Below the pieces are notes generated by a model that was not told where the DNA came from, did no database searches, and was given only the letters and a program-made list of their open reading frames with translations. A DNA stretch of 64,000 bases. It comes from Mycobacterium sp. SMC-2 (GTDB lineage Bacteria; Actinomycetota; Actinomycetes; Mycobacteriales; Mycobacteriaceae). The stretch is from assembly GCF_025263485.1 (NCBI RefSeq), contig NZ_CP079863.1:248001-312000 (forward strand). Reading direction: 5' to 3'. Shown piece by piece: positions 40,137-51,324 of this stretch. The first letter of the stretch is position 1. Each line of letters opens with the position of its first letter. The position numbers and the translations under genes were made by a program.

Positions 40137-41055
40137 ACCGGATCCTCGGGTCCAGCGCGGCATACAGCAGGTCCACCGCCAGATTGGTGACCAGATAGAT
40201 CAGCACCAGCACGGTCACGATCGACACCACGGTCGGCGCCTCCTGCCGGGTGACGGCCTGATACAGCACACCGCCGACGCCGTGGATATTGAAAATGCCT
40301 TCCGTCACAATGGCTCCGCCCATCAGCGCGCCCAGGTCGGCCCCCAGGAAGGTCACCACCGGGATCAGCGAATTGCGCAGGATGTGCACCATCACCACGC
40401 GCGGCCGGGACAACCCCTTGGCGGTAGCGGTGCGCACATAGTCGGCGTGCGCGTTGGCGGCCACCGCGGAGCGGGTCAACCGCACCACGTAGGCGAACGA
40501 CACCGAACCCAGCACGATGCCCGGCAGCAGCAGGCGCCCGAACGTCGAGCGCTCCCCCACCGTGACCGGCGCGATGCCCAGCTTTACCCCGAAGACGAAC
40601 TGCGCCAGGAAGCCCAGGACGAAGATGGGGACCGCGATTATGACGAGCCCGGCGATCAGCACGCCCGCATCGAAGACCCCGCCCGTGCGCAGGCCGGCGA
40701 TCACCCCGAAGCCGATGCCCAGCACCGCCTCGACGGCCAGGGCGATCAGCGCCAGCCGCAGCGTCACCGGAAACGCATGCGCCAGAACATCGCTCACCGG
40801 TAGCCCGGAATAGGACCGGCCCAAGTCGCCGTGCAGCACGCCGCCGAGGTAACGCAGGTACTGCACGATGAACGGATCGTCGAGGTGGTAGCGGGCCCGC
40901 AGTTGCGCGGCGACCTCGGGCGTCAGCGGCCGGTCCCCGGCGATCGCGGCCACCGGGTCGCCCGGCAACAGGAACACCATGCCGTAGATCAGCAAGGTGG
41001 CGCCGAGGAAAACGGGCACCATGACGGCGACCCGGCGCGCGATGTACCAACCCAT
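40129..41055 (-). CDS. dppB: dipeptide/heme ABC transporter permease DppB
   Basis: A 308-residue permease, the same length as M. tuberculosis DppB (Rv3665c). It has the N-terminal OppB signature MGWYIARRVAVMVPVFLGATLL, six membrane segments and the coupling loop DYVRTATAKGLSRPRVVMVHILRNS. The ATG at 41055 lies three bases after the dppA stop codon. It is the partner of DppC. Confidence 0.96.
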   Translation of the reverse strand: MGWYIARRVAVMVPVFLGATLLIYGMVFLLPGDPVAAIAGDRPLTPEVAAQLRARYHLDDPFIVQYLRYLGGVLHGDLGRSYSGLPVSDVLAHAFPVTLRLALIALAVEAVLGIGFGVIAGLRTGGVFDAGVLIAGLVIIAVPIFVLGFLAQFVFGVKLGIAPVTVGERSTFGRLLLPGIVLGSVSFAYVVRLTRSAVAANAHADYVRTATAKGLSRPRVVMVHILRNSLIPVVTFLGADLGALMGGAIVTEGIFNIHGVGGVLYQAVTRQEAPTVVSIVTVLVLIYLVTNLAVDLLYAALDPRIRYG

Positions 41056-41058
41056 GTC

Positions 41059-42696
41059 CTAGCCCTTGACGATGTTTTCGTAGTCGGGCATACCGTTCCA
41101 GGTGAGTTTGACGCCGCTGACCTGAGGCGACCATCCGAACACCGCGATGTAGTACCACAGCGGCACAGCGGGCATGTCGCGCAGCAGGATTCGTTGGGCC
41201 TCGTTGACCAGCACATCCGCTTGCTGCAGGTTGGGTGCTGCCTCGGCGGCGGCCAGCGCGGCGTCGAACTCCCGGCTCGAGTATCCAACGTCATTGGACC
41301 CCGCGCCGGTGGCGTACAGCGGGGCCAGGAACTCGATCATCGACGGGTAATCGCCGATCCAGCCAGCGCGGAACGCGGTCTGGATGGTGCGGTTGGTGAT
41401 CTGGGTACGGAAACCCGCGAACGTGGGTTGCGGCGCGCCGACGGCATCGATTCCCAGCACGTTCTTGATGCTGTTGGCCACCGCGTCCACCCACTCTTGA
41501 TGGCCGCTGTCGGCGTTGTAGGCGATCGCGTACCGCCCGCTCCACGGCGAGATCGCGTTGGCTTGCGCCCAGAGTTGGTGTGCCCGTTCGGGGTTGAAGT
41601 CCAATGCGTCGTTGCCCGGGATGTTCCGGTCGAATCCGGGCAACGAGCTGGCGGTGAAATCGCGGGCCGGGCTGCGGGTGCCGTTGAAGATCTGCTGACA
41701 GATCTGCGGCCGGTTGATGGCCGCCGATATCGCCAAGCGGCGCAGTCGACCTTCCTCACCCCCGAAATGCGGTAGCCGCAACGGCGTGTCGAGGGATTGG
41801 CTGACCGCGACGGGCCCACTGGCGGTGTTGCCACCCAGGTCGCGCCGGTAGATTGTCAGCGCGCTGGACGGAATCGTGTCCAGCACATCGAGATTGCCGG
41901 ACAGCAGGTCGGCATAGGCGGTGTCCAGGTTGCCGTAGAACTCGAACCTCAAGCCCCTGTTGCGGGGTTGGCGATTGCCGTGGTAGTCGGGGTTGGGCTT
42001 CAAATCGATCTTGACGTTGTGTTCCCAGGCCGGCCCGTCGGGACCGTCCGCCAACTCGTACGGGCCGTTGCCGACCGGGTGGCGGCCGAACGCGGCCATG
42101 TCCCGAAAAGCCATGCCCGGCAACGGGTAGAACGCATTGTGTCCCAGCCGCAACGTGAAGTCGACGGTCGGCGCCTTGAGCCGCACATGGAACTCGAGAT
42201 CATTGACCACCTGGAGCCCGGACATCGTGGTCCGGGCCGGCTTTCCGTCTTTAGTCAGGCCGGCGACCTCGTCGTACCCGACGATCGGGCTGAAAACGCT
42301 CTGTTGCAGTTGGGCATTGGTACTCAGTGCTCCGTAGTTCCACGCGTCGACGAACGAATGGGCCGTCACCGGCGAGCCGTCGGTGAACTTCCAGCCGGGT
42401 TTGAGAATGATTCGGTAGTTGACGTTGTCGGTGGAATCGATGGACTGGGCCACCTCCGGCGACGGTTTGCCGGCGGCGTCATAGGACACCAAACCGGCGA
42501 ACAGCCGATCCAGGATCCGCCCTCCGAGGCTGTCGTTCGTGCCGGTCGGGATCAGCGGGTTGGGCGGTTCTCCACCGTTCACGACCACCGACTCGGGGCT
42601 CAGCGCACCGCCGCCACAACCCGTGAGTGACGCGGCCGCCAGAAGCCAGACGGCCGCAACGGCAATCAAGCCGTGCGGGGCCCGCATCCGACGCAT
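41059..42696 (-). CDS. dppA: periplasmic substrate-binding lipoprotein DppA
   Basis: A 545-residue lipoprotein of solute-binding family 5. A basic N-terminus, a hydrophobic segment and the lipobox LTGC with Cys27 give membrane attachment. The body has the family stretch RIILKPGWKFTDGSPVTAHSFVDAWNYG and a large cleft-forming C-terminal domain. It captures peptides (or heme, in M. tuberculosis) for DppBCD. It is the first gene of the operon; the ATG is at 42696 and a second in-frame ATG at 42687 is possible. Confidence 0.95.
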   Translation of the reverse strand: MRRMRAPHGLIAVAAVWLLAAASLTGCGGGALSPESVVVNGGEPPNPLIPTGTNDSLGGRILDRLFAGLVSYDAAGKPSPEVAQSIDSTDNVNYRIILKPGWKFTDGSPVTAHSFVDAWNYGALSTNAQLQQSVFSPIVGYDEVAGLTKDGKPARTTMSGLQVVNDLEFHVRLKAPTVDFTLRLGHNAFYPLPGMAFRDMAAFGRHPVGNGPYELADGPDGPAWEHNVKIDLKPNPDYHGNRQPRNRGLRFEFYGNLDTAYADLLSGNLDVLDTIPSSALTIYRRDLGGNTASGPVAVSQSLDTPLRLPHFGGEEGRLRRLAISAAINRPQICQQIFNGTRSPARDFTASSLPGFDRNIPGNDALDFNPERAHQLWAQANAISPWSGRYAIAYNADSGHQEWVDAVANSIKNVLGIDAVGAPQPTFAGFRTQITNRTIQTAFRAGWIGDYPSMIEFLAPLYATGAGSNDVGYSSREFDAALAAAEAAPNLQQADVLVNEAQRILLRDMPAVPLWYYIAVFGWSPQVSGVKLTWNGMPDYENIVKG

Positions 42697-42753
42697 GACA
42701 CCCGACCTTAGGGCCTGCCACGGCGCGGGGCCGCTGAAGTGCCGGTGCGTCTC

Positions 42754-43296
42754 TCAGACCGGCGTGACGGGGTGCACCTGCAGCCCGCAGGCGTCGATCG
42801 TGGCCGGCACGCTCAGCACCACGGTCGTGTCCGGCGGGTTGACCAGCAGCTCGGTATAGGTGGGGCATGGATCGCCGTTGGCGTCGATGGCCATTCCCTC
42901 GACGACGGCCTGCGCCTGGCTGGACAGGGACAGGATGACGGTGGGCGGCACGTCGGCGCCGCCCGGCAGGCCGCCCATGTAGCCGCGCAGCGTGGGCTGG
43001 GCGTGAATGAGCGGACCGCCCGAACCCGAGTCGACGCCGGGATAGCCGGTCAACGTGCAGGGCTCCGCCCCGCCGGCGAGGCTGAACACCAGCGTGGCCG
43101 CGCGGTGCCCCACGGCGGCTTGAGTCGGCGAAGCGGTGATGGCGATCCGGTCCGACCAGCACGGGGTCGGCTCGTCGGCGGTTTCGGTCGGCATGGCCCA
43201 CGCCGCTGATCCCAGCATGGCGGTGGCCGCGTAACCCGTTGCGGCCGCGGCGAAGCTGGGAATCAGTCGGCGGATGACCCGCCCGCGGCCCGGCAC
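42754..43296 (-). CDS. secreted DUF4232 protein
   Basis: A protein of 180 residues from the GTG at 43296, with a basic N-terminus, a hydrophobic segment and a signal-peptidase-like AWA|MPTET site near residue 34. The rest is a beta-rich DUF4232 domain: the pairs TPCWSDRIAIT, EPCTLTGYPGVD and a C-terminal conserved Cys (DACGLQVHP) suggest disulfide bonds. It may start at the GTG at 43356 instead. The function of DUF4232 is unknown; such proteins are exported and often lipid- or wall-associated. It lies between dppA and divergent acs, where I recall no M. tuberculosis gene. Confidence 0.75.
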   Translation of the reverse strand: MPGRGRVIRRLIPSFAAAATGYAATAMLGSAAWAMPTETADEPTPCWSDRIAITASPTQAAVGHRAATLVFSLAGGAEPCTLTGYPGVDSGSGGPLIHAQPTLRGYMGGLPGGADVPPTVILSLSSQAQAVVEGMAIDANGDPCPTYTELLVNPPDTTVVLSVPATIDACGLQVHPVTPV

Positions 43297-43411
43297 ACCG
43301 GTGATTATCCGCCATGGGGGCGCGCTTCGACGTCTATTCGCCGCGTCGCTTTTCACCTTGTGGGGCTAGGCTCTCTCACGATTGACGAGCCTCGACACTA
43401 GGAGGAAGCCA

Positions 43412-45370
<1,959 letters not shown>

Positions 45371-45375
45371 CCGGA

Positions 45376-46074
45376 TCAGGCCGGTAGCGGCGTGAAGCCC
45401 GCACCGGGCCGGTGCTTGGAGTTGACGTCGGTCAGGATCGCGTTGAACGACTGGACCACGGCAGGCGTGTGCAGCGGGATGTACTTGATGATGCAGGTCG
45501 GCAGGTTGTCGCTGAACGCCCCGTGGATCATGCCGACCAGCATGTTGTTGACGGTCACCGGCGCCCCGGAGTCGCCCGGCTGGCCGCAGACCTGCATGAC
45601 GATGGTGCCGGGGTCCTGGCCCGGCCCCCAGGTGACGCCGCACGAGTTTCCGGTGGTGCGGCCCTGCTTGCAGGCGATCTCGCCGAAGGCCGGATCCGGG
45701 CCGAGGCCGTTGATCGCGAAGCCGTTGTAGTTGGCCGTCGGTGTCACCTTGGCGGGATCGAACTTGATGACGGCGTAGTCGAGGTTGTCGTTGCCGGCCA
45801 CCATGGTGCCCAGGATGCCGGCGTTTTCGGCGCCCTCGGCGGCGACCTGTGCGCCGGGGCCGCCGCAGTGCGCGGAGGTGAAGCCGATCAGTTCACCGGT
45901 GGCATCGCCCCCGATGGTCGTCAGGGTGCACATCGTGTCCCCGTTGACGACGATGCCGGCGCCGCCGCCCATCGGGATCCTGACATTGGCGGCGGCGGCG
46001 CGTTCAGGGCAGCCGACCAGGACCAAGAGCACCGCCGCGATCGCGGCCACGCAGCGCCGGTACGCCGTCTGCAC
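45376..46074 (-). CDS. secreted trypsin-like serine protease (Rv3668c family)
   Basis: A 232-residue exported protease (the length of Rv3668c). The N-terminal signal peptide ends near ERAAAA. The catalytic triad is clear: His69 in SAHC, Asp99 in NDNLDYAVIKF and Ser169 in QPGDSGAP. Cysteine pairs suit a disulfide-bonded chymotrypsin fold. The start is the GTG at 46074; an earlier GTG at 46092 adds six residues without improving the signal. Five bases separate the gene from the acs stop. The substrate is unknown. Confidence 0.88.
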   Translation of the reverse strand: MQTAYRRCVAAIAAVLLVLVGCPERAAAANVRIPMGGGAGIVVNGDTMCTLTTIGGDATGELIGFTSAHCGGPGAQVAAEGAENAGILGTMVAGNDNLDYAVIKFDPAKVTPTANYNGFAINGLGPDPAFGEIACKQGRTTGNSCGVTWGPGQDPGTIVMQVCGQPGDSGAPVTVNNMLVGMIHGAFSDNLPTCIIKYIPLHTPAVVQSFNAILTDVNSKHRPGAGFTPLPA

Positions 46075-46301
46075 AGCACCACTCCCATCCACCGGCCGGA
46101 CTCCCGACCGGCTTGGCCAGTCTAGTCGGCCCGCTGTCTCACTCGCCGTGCTCAGCGGGGCCCGTCGGGCCCGCGTCGCCCCGTGCCCAGCGGCTTGGAA
46201 TTGGCCGCCGCCTTCGGCTGGCCTCGTCTGGCATGGCGGCGCATGGCAACATGAACCGCGACGACAGCGAGCCGGGCAAATGACGAAAGAGGGGACCGTC
46301 T

Positions 46302-46817
46302 GTGAGCAAAGCCGATGGCAAGAACGGTGTGCCCAGCACCCTGACCACGATCCCCTTGACCGACCCGCACGCCCGGCCCGCCGAGCCGTCGATCGGCGAC
46401 CTGATCAAGGACGCGACCACGCAAATCTCCACTCTGGTGCGCGCAGAGGTCGAACTGGCCAGGGCGGAGATCACCCGGGACGTCAAGAAGGGCTTGACCG
46501 GCAGCGTGTTCTTCATCGCCGCGCTGGTGGTGCTGTTCTACTCCACGTTCTTTTTCTTCTTCTTCGTCGCCGAGCTGCTCGACACCTGGCTGTGGCGCTG
46601 GGTGGCGTTCCTGATCGTGTTCGGCGTCCAGGTGGTGGTCGGTGCCCTGCTGGCCCTGCTGGGATTCCTCAAGGTCCGCCGCATCCGGGGGCCGCGGGAG
46701 ACCATCGAATCGGTCAAGGAGACACGCACCGCTCTCACCCCGGGACACGACAAGGCGCAGCAGCTCGCCGAGCGCGGCAAGCACGAAAAGCCCGATACCG
46801 ACCCCTCGGGCTGGTAA
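46302..46817 (+). CDS. phage holin superfamily III-like membrane protein (Rv3669 family)
   Basis: A 171-residue protein. A cytosolic helical N-terminus (about 30-65, IGDLIKDATTQISTLVRAEVELARAEI), two hydrophobic segments (about 66-90, with a run of Phe, and 98-122), then a charged C-terminal tail. The actinobacterial holin-like family (DUF1469) is assigned from this pattern and the LVRAEVELAR signature. It is encoded directly upstream of ephE (stop TAA 46815-46817, next GTG 46818), as in M. tuberculosis, so the two are cotranscribed. The function is unknown; no lysis role should be inferred. Confidence 0.8.
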   Translation: MSKADGKNGVPSTLTTIPLTDPHARPAEPSIGDLIKDATTQISTLVRAEVELARAEITRDVKKGLTGSVFFIAALVVLFYSTFFFFFFVAELLDTWLWRWVAFLIVFGVQVVVGALLALLGFLKVRRIRGPRETIESVKETRTALTPGHDKAQQLAERGKHEKPDTDPSGW

Positions 46818-47771
46818 GTGGCCCCGCCGGATCCGTCGGTGACCCGCATCGGCGGGCCATGGCGCCACCTGGACGTGCACGCCAACGGGATCCGGTTCCA
46901 CGTCGTCGAGGCCCTGCCCGCCGGGGCGGACCCGACCACGCCGCCCACGGCCCGCCCACTGGTGATGCTGCTGCACGGTTTCGGCTCGTTCTGGTGGTCC
47001 TGGCGTCATCAGCTGCGGGGACTGACGGGGGCGCGGGTGGTCGCGGTCGACCTGCGCGGCTACGGCGGCAGCGACAAGCCGCCCCGCGGCTACGACGGCT
47101 GGACACTGGCCGGCGACACGGCCGGCCTCATTCGCGCGCTGGGGCACTCCTCGGCGACGCTGGTAGGTCACGCCGACGGCGGGCTGGCCTGCTGGGCCAC
47201 CGCGCTGCTGCACGCACGGTTGGTGTCGGCCATCGCGCTGATCAGCTCGCCGCACCCGGCGGCGCTGCGCCGGTCCACGCTGACCCGCCGCGACCAGCGT
47301 TACGCATTGTTGCCGACGTTGCTGCGCTACCAGGTGCCGATCTGGCCGGAGCGCCTGCTGACCCGCCGCAATGCGGCCGAGATCGAGCGACTTGTCCGCA
47401 GCCGCAGCTGCGCCAAATGGCTTGCATCCGAAGATTTTTCCGAAGCCATCGGTTACCAGCGGCTGGCCATCCAGATTCCGTCGGCGGCGCACTGCGCACT
47501 GGAATACCAACGCTGGGCGGTGCGCAGTCAGCTGCGCGACGAAGGCCGGCGATTCATGAAGTCGATGTGCCAGCAGCTCAGCGTGCCGCTGCTACACCTG
47601 CGCGGCGACGCCGATCCCTACGTGCTGGCCGACCCGGTGGACCGGACGCAGCGGTATGCCCCGCAGGGACGTTACGTATCCATCGCCGGCGCAGGGCATT
47701 TCAGCCACGAAGAGGTGCCGGAGGAAATCAACAGGCACTTGATGCGCTTCCTCGACTCCGTGGTCAGCTGA
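46818..47771 (+). CDS. ephE: alpha/beta hydrolase, epoxide hydrolase homologue EphE
   Basis: A 317-residue alpha/beta-hydrolase. The oxyanion motif is HGFGSFWWSWRHQL. At the nucleophile elbow the family GHDWGG reads GHADGG, so Ala stands at the nucleophile position and the nearest Asp is one residue later. The catalytic acid (LRGDADPYVL) and His (GAGHFSHEE) are kept. It corresponds to Rv3670. The GTG starts with no gap after the preceding stop. The gene overlaps marP on the opposite strand by 8 bp (TCAGCTGA, 47764-47771). An active epoxide hydrolase function is doubtful. Confidence 0.85.
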   Translation: MAPPDPSVTRIGGPWRHLDVHANGIRFHVVEALPAGADPTTPPTARPLVMLLHGFGSFWWSWRHQLRGLTGARVVAVDLRGYGGSDKPPRGYDGWTLAGDTAGLIRALGHSSATLVGHADGGLACWATALLHARLVSAIALISSPHPAALRRSTLTRRDQRYALLPTLLRYQVPIWPERLLTRRNAAEIERLVRSRSCAKWLASEDFSEAIGYQRLAIQIPSAAHCALEYQRWAVRSQLRDEGRRFMKSMCQQLSVPLLHLRGDADPYVLADPVDRTQRYAPQGRYVSIAGAGHFSHEEVPEEINRHLMRFLDSVVS

Positions 47772-48972
47772 CGCACGACCCGGTGGTTACCTGCCGGGTG
47801 TCGCCGATTTTGGAGAGTTGACTGTTGACCTCGTCGGCGGTCAACACGAAACCGGTGTCGGGGTCGTCGACGGCCGCACCGAATACCACGCCGAGCACCT
47901 GGCCGTTCAGGTCGATCAACGGTCCACCCGAATTACCTTGCTCCACATTGGCTCTGATGGTGTAGACGTCACGGGTGACCGGCGCGGGGTCGCGGTAGAT
48001 GTCGGGCCCGCTGAGCTTGATGACCTCACGAATGCGGGCCGGGGTCGCGGTGAAGTTACCGCCGCCCGGATAACCCAGCACCACCACGCTGGTACCGGTT
48101 TTGGCCTCGGTCTGGGCGAAGGTCAGGGGTTGTGGCGGCAGGTTGGGGACGGCGAGGATGGCGATGTCGACCGACGGGTCATAGGACACCACGGTGGCAT
48201 CGAGGGGGCTGCCGCTGGCATAGATTTGCACGCTGTTGGAACCGGCCACCACGTGCGCGTTGGTCATCACCCGGTCGGGGGCGATCACAAATCCGCTGCC
48301 CTCCAACACTTTCTGGCAGCTCGGCGCCAGGCTGCGCACCTTGACGACGCTCGGCGCGGTGGCCTGCACCACCGGATTGTTGGCCAGCGCGGGGTCGGGC
48401 GAAGCCACCGGGATCACCGGGGTGCGGCTGAACGGCTCCAGCACCGCGGGCAGGCCGGAGGTGTTCAGCAGGGCCGACAGCCGTTTGGGCACCGTCTTCA
48501 GCCATGGCGGGGCGACCTCGTTGACCTGGGCCAGCACCCGCGAGCCGCGGACCGCGGCGGCCAGCTCCGGCTGGTCCTTCGACTGGGTCAGCGGAGTCGC
48601 CAGCAACCAGGCCGCGGTCAACACCACCACCAGCTGGACCCCCACCCCGATGAAGGAGTCGACCGTCCGGATCGTGCGGCTGCGGATCGCGCCGCGGACC
48701 GCCCGACCCAACACCACTCCCGCGACCTCGCCTACGACGACCAGGGCGAGTATCAGGAACAGGGCGGCGAACAGCTTGGCCCGGGGCGCGGCGATGTGGC
48801 TGACGAGATGGGGCGCCAGCAGCACGCCCGCGATCGCGCCGAGTAACACGCCGACGAACGACAGCAGCGAGCCCAACGCGCCGGAGCGCCAGCCGGAGAC
48901 GGCCGCGATGAAGGCAACCGCCAGCACGGCCACGTCAAGCCACTGCGACGGGGTCATCGAGTTTATGTTCAT
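47764..48972 (-). CDS. marP: membrane-anchored serine protease MarP
   Basis: A 402-residue protein with four N-terminal transmembrane segments (about 10-130) of CvpA type and an extracytoplasmic chymotrypsin-like protease domain. The triad is His in TNAHVVAG, Asp in DPSVDIAIL and Ser in GNSGGPL; M. tuberculosis MarP has GDSGGP there. Two cysteines (the APSCQK Cys and the last Cys) fit the redox-controlled disulfide seen in MarP. MarP keeps pH homeostasis in acid; in M. tuberculosis it works with RipA. The ATG at 48972 overlaps the Nudix stop (ATGA); the ATG at 48957 gives the M. tuberculosis length of 397. Confidence 0.95.
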   Translation of the reverse strand: MNINSMTPSQWLDVAVLAVAFIAAVSGWRSGALGSLLSFVGVLLGAIAGVLLAPHLVSHIAAPRAKLFAALFLILALVVVGEVAGVVLGRAVRGAIRSRTIRTVDSFIGVGVQLVVVLTAAWLLATPLTQSKDQPELAAAVRGSRVLAQVNEVAPPWLKTVPKRLSALLNTSGLPAVLEPFSRTPVIPVASPDPALANNPVVQATAPSVVKVRSLAPSCQKVLEGSGFVIAPDRVMTNAHVVAGSNSVQIYASGSPLDATVVSYDPSVDIAILAVPNLPPQPLTFAQTEAKTGTSVVVLGYPGGGNFTATPARIREVIKLSGPDIYRDPAPVTRDVYTIRANVEQGNSGGPLIDLNGQVLGVVFGAAVDDPDTGFVLTADEVNSQLSKIGDTRQVTTGSCVS

Positions 48973-49793
48973 CGCTGGGCACCACCCTGGTCGCCGACCA
49001 GCGCCATCGCCGCGTCCAGTTCGCGGACGTCGGTGGTGTCCCAGGGCTGGGCCCAGCCGGCGACGTCGAGCATCGCACAGATCACCTGGCCAGTGAATCC
49101 CCAAACCAGCATCTCGTTCAGCAAAAACGCCGGTCCGGCCCACCGGCGCCCGAGGTCACGCCGGTACACCATCAGCCGGTTGGCCGGATTGATGAAGGCG
49201 CGCAACGGAACTCGCGCCACGATCGCGGTCTCGGCCTCGTTGACGACGGCCACCGGGCCGGGATCGGGCGAGAATGCCAGCACCGGGACGACGTGAAATC
49301 GCGACGGCGCGATGAACGTGCGCTCCATCGTGACCAGGGGACGCAACCGGGACACGTCGATCCCGGTCTCCTCCTGGGCTTCGCGCAAGGCCGTGGCGAC
49401 GGGACCGGCATCGGTCGGATCGGAGGCGCCGCCGGGAAACGCGGCCTGGCCGGCGTGGTGGCGCAGGGTCGAGGCGCGCACGGTGACCAGCAAGTCGGCG
49501 TCGTCGGGGACGCCGCCATCGGCCGGCGCCGATGCAGGACCCGAGAAGAGCACCAAGACGGCGGCCTCGCGGCCACTGCCACGCATCACCGACAAAGTCG
49601 ACGCGGCCTTTCCGGTGATCATCGCCAGCACGTCGGCGGGCAGCCGCCGCCGGTACGCGTCCGGCATCCGCCCGACGTTGTCGACCAGGGGGCGCAGCCA
49701 CGGCGGCGAGGCCTCCGGGGTCAGCGAAACCGCCCCGCGCGCTGGGGCGGGGGTCTCATCTCCCGCAGGCCGAGGCGTGCCCCCAACACTCAC
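48969..49793 (-). CDS. Nudix hydrolase, CoA pyrophosphatase-like
   Basis: A 274-residue Nudix enzyme. The central box is GGASDPTDAG...ALREAQEETGI, matching the family Gx5Ex7REUxEExGU pattern apart from a Asp for the first Glu. The upstream AGQAAFPGG (LLTxRxxxLRxHxGQxxFPGG type) is the CoA-pyrophosphatase signature. It corresponds to Rv3672c (273 residues). The GTG at 49793 has GGAG seven bases upstream; a TTG at 49814 is less likely. It overlaps marP by ATGA and lies 29 bases after the thioredoxin-like gene. The substrate could be CoA or oxidised derivatives. Confidence 0.85.
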   Translation of the reverse strand: MSVGGTPRPAGDETPAPARGAVSLTPEASPPWLRPLVDNVGRMPDAYRRRLPADVLAMITGKAASTLSVMRGSGREAAVLVLFSGPASAPADGGVPDDADLLVTVRASTLRHHAGQAAFPGGASDPTDAGPVATALREAQEETGIDVSRLRPLVTMERTFIAPSRFHVVPVLAFSPDPGPVAVVNEAETAIVARVPLRAFINPANRLMVYRRDLGRRWAGPAFLLNEMLVWGFTGQVICAMLDVAGWAQPWDTTDVRELDAAMALVGDQGGAQR

Positions 49794-49822
49794 CGGGCGC
49801 TCCAGTCGGTCCAATTTTCGGC

Positions 49823-50470
49823 TTATCCCTTGTCATTTCCGACCGCGGCGGCGATCTCCTCGGCGCTGTCGAAAGCCCGCGGCAGCATCCTTGCCACGCT
49901 ACCGTCCGGCCGCAGAACCACCGTCGCGGGCATTACGTTCACCACGCCCAGGGCCGCCGCGACCCGACGGCGGCCGTCCTGCAGGGTGGGCAGCCGAACG
50001 CCCAGCTCGGCCAGCCGCAGCAACGCGGCCGTTTCGTTCTCGTCCTGATGCACGGTCACCACCATCACGGCCGGCCCGGCCCGGCGTTGATACTCGGCCA
50101 TCGCGGGCAGCTCGGCCGCACACGGCGCGCACCAATACGCCCACAAGTTGAGGACCACCCGGCGCCCGCCCAGCGCGCGGGCGACGTCGACAACCGAACC
50201 GTCCGCGGCGCACTCGGCCGTGACTCCGCGCAGCGGCGGGGGGCCGGGAGCGTCGCCCGCGGCGGGACAGGCCGCCAGGCCGGCCCGCTGCCGCGGACCC
50301 GCCAGCGCGGCCGCCGTGTCGGCGTCGCGGTGTTCGCGGCCGGGGGTGTTCACGGCCGTGCCGGGCTTCGACGTCGTCGCGGACTCGTCGCGCAGCTGGC
50401 CCACCAGGGCCGCGGCCAGCGCCGCCACCACCGCGAGGATCGCGATGGTCCAGCGCGTGGTCCGCGTCAA
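49823..50470 (-). CDS. membrane-anchored thioredoxin-like protein
   Basis: A 215-residue protein with an N-terminal membrane segment (about 8-26) and an extracytoplasmic thioredoxin/TlpA fold carrying the redox motif WCAPC (in LNLWAYWCAPCAAELP). Two more cysteines (CPAAGD and AECAADG) lie before the fold and could form a second disulfide. It corresponds to Rv3673c. The start is a TTG at 50470, nine bases after the nth stop. It is likely to reduce or isomerise disulfides in exported proteins; MarP, encoded two genes away, is a possible client (inference). Confidence 0.88.
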   Translation of the reverse strand: MTRTTRWTIAILAVVAALAAALVGQLRDESATTSKPGTAVNTPGREHRDADTAAALAGPRQRAGLAACPAAGDAPGPPPLRGVTAECAADGSVVDVARALGGRRVVLNLWAYWCAPCAAELPAMAEYQRRAGPAVMVVTVHQDENETAALLRLAELGVRLPTLQDGRRRVAAALGVVNVMPATVVLRPDGSVARMLPRAFDSAEEIAAAVGNDKG

Positions 50471-50479
50471 GGCCGTGCT

Positions 50480-51277
50480 CTACAGGCCGGCCAGGGCCAG
50501 CAGGTGCTCGGTTTCCGGGCCCCGCACCAGGGGCGCGGCCAGCAGCGGATCGGTGGGGCCGAGGCCGAAGGAGGGGCAATCCTTGGCCACCAAGCACACA
50601 CCGCAGGCCGGCTTGCGCGCGTGGCACACCCGGCGGCCGTGGAAGATCACGCGGTGGCTCAACATGGTCCACTCGCCGCGTTCGATCAGTTCGCCGGCCG
50701 CGCGCTCGATCTTGACCGGGTCCTTGTCGGCGGTCCAGCGCCAGCGGTGCATCAGCCGCGCGAAGTGCGTGTCCACGGTGATGCCGGGAACCCCAAAAGC
50801 GTTGCCCAGGATGACGTTGGCAGTCTTGCGCCCCACACCGGGCAGCGTGACCAGTTCTTCCATGGTGGAAGGCACCTCGCCGTCGAACCGTTCGACCAGG
50901 GCTTGCCCGAGGCGAATCAGGGCGGTCGCCTTGTTACGGAAGAAGCCCGTCGGACGGATCAGGGCTTCCAGTTCGTCGCGGTCGGCCTGCGCGTAGTCCA
51001 GAGCCGACGGGTACCGCTTGAACAAGGCCGGAGTCGTCAGGTTCACCCGTTTGTCGGTGCTCTGCGCGGAAAGGATGGTGGCGACCGTCAGCTCCAGCGG
51101 CGTGGTGAAGTCCAGCTCGCAGTGCGCGTCCGGAAACGCCTGGGCCAGCGCCCGATTCATCCGGCGGGCCCGTCGCACCAAGGCGGCCCGGGTCTCCTCG
51201 GACCAGCGCCGCGCGCCATCGCCACTCGGAGGGGCCGGCGTGGACTTCGAGCGCCCGGACGACTTTGCCGCTGTCAC
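50480..51277 (-). CDS. nth: endonuclease III
   Basis: A 265-residue DNA glycosylase/AP lyase of the helix-hairpin-helix family. The HhH motif [13 protein letters not shown], catalytic Asp in TVDTHF, catalytic Lys region ([12 protein letters not shown]) and the 4Fe-4S ligands ([17 protein letters not shown], the C-x6-C-x2-C-x5-C pattern) are all present. It removes oxidised pyrimidines. It corresponds to Rv3674c (245 residues); the extra 20 residues at the N-terminus from the GTG at 51277 are unstructured and the true start may be later. It is divergent from the small membrane-protein gene at 51325. Confidence 0.95.
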   Translation of the reverse strand: MTAAKSSGRSKSTPAPPSGDGARRWSEETRAALVRRARRMNRALAQAFPDAHCELDFTTPLELTVATILSAQSTDKRVNLTTPALFKRYPSALDYAQADRDELEALIRPTGFFRNKATALIRLGQALVERFDGEVPSTMEELVTLPGVGRKTANVILGNAFGVPGITVDTHFARLMHRWRWTADKDPVKIERAAGELIERGEWTMLSHRVIFHGRRVCHARKPACGVCLVAKDCPSFGLGPTDPLLAAPLVRGPETEHLLALAGL

Positions 51278-51324
51278 CTACGACAGAGTACTGATTTCGT
51301 GATCTCGCCGAGACCTCGTGTTGA

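Noticed and set aside
46302..46817. Holin-like protein as evidence of a prophage
   Set aside because: The gene is the conserved Rv3669 family member in conserved order next to ephE; no other phage gene is nearby.
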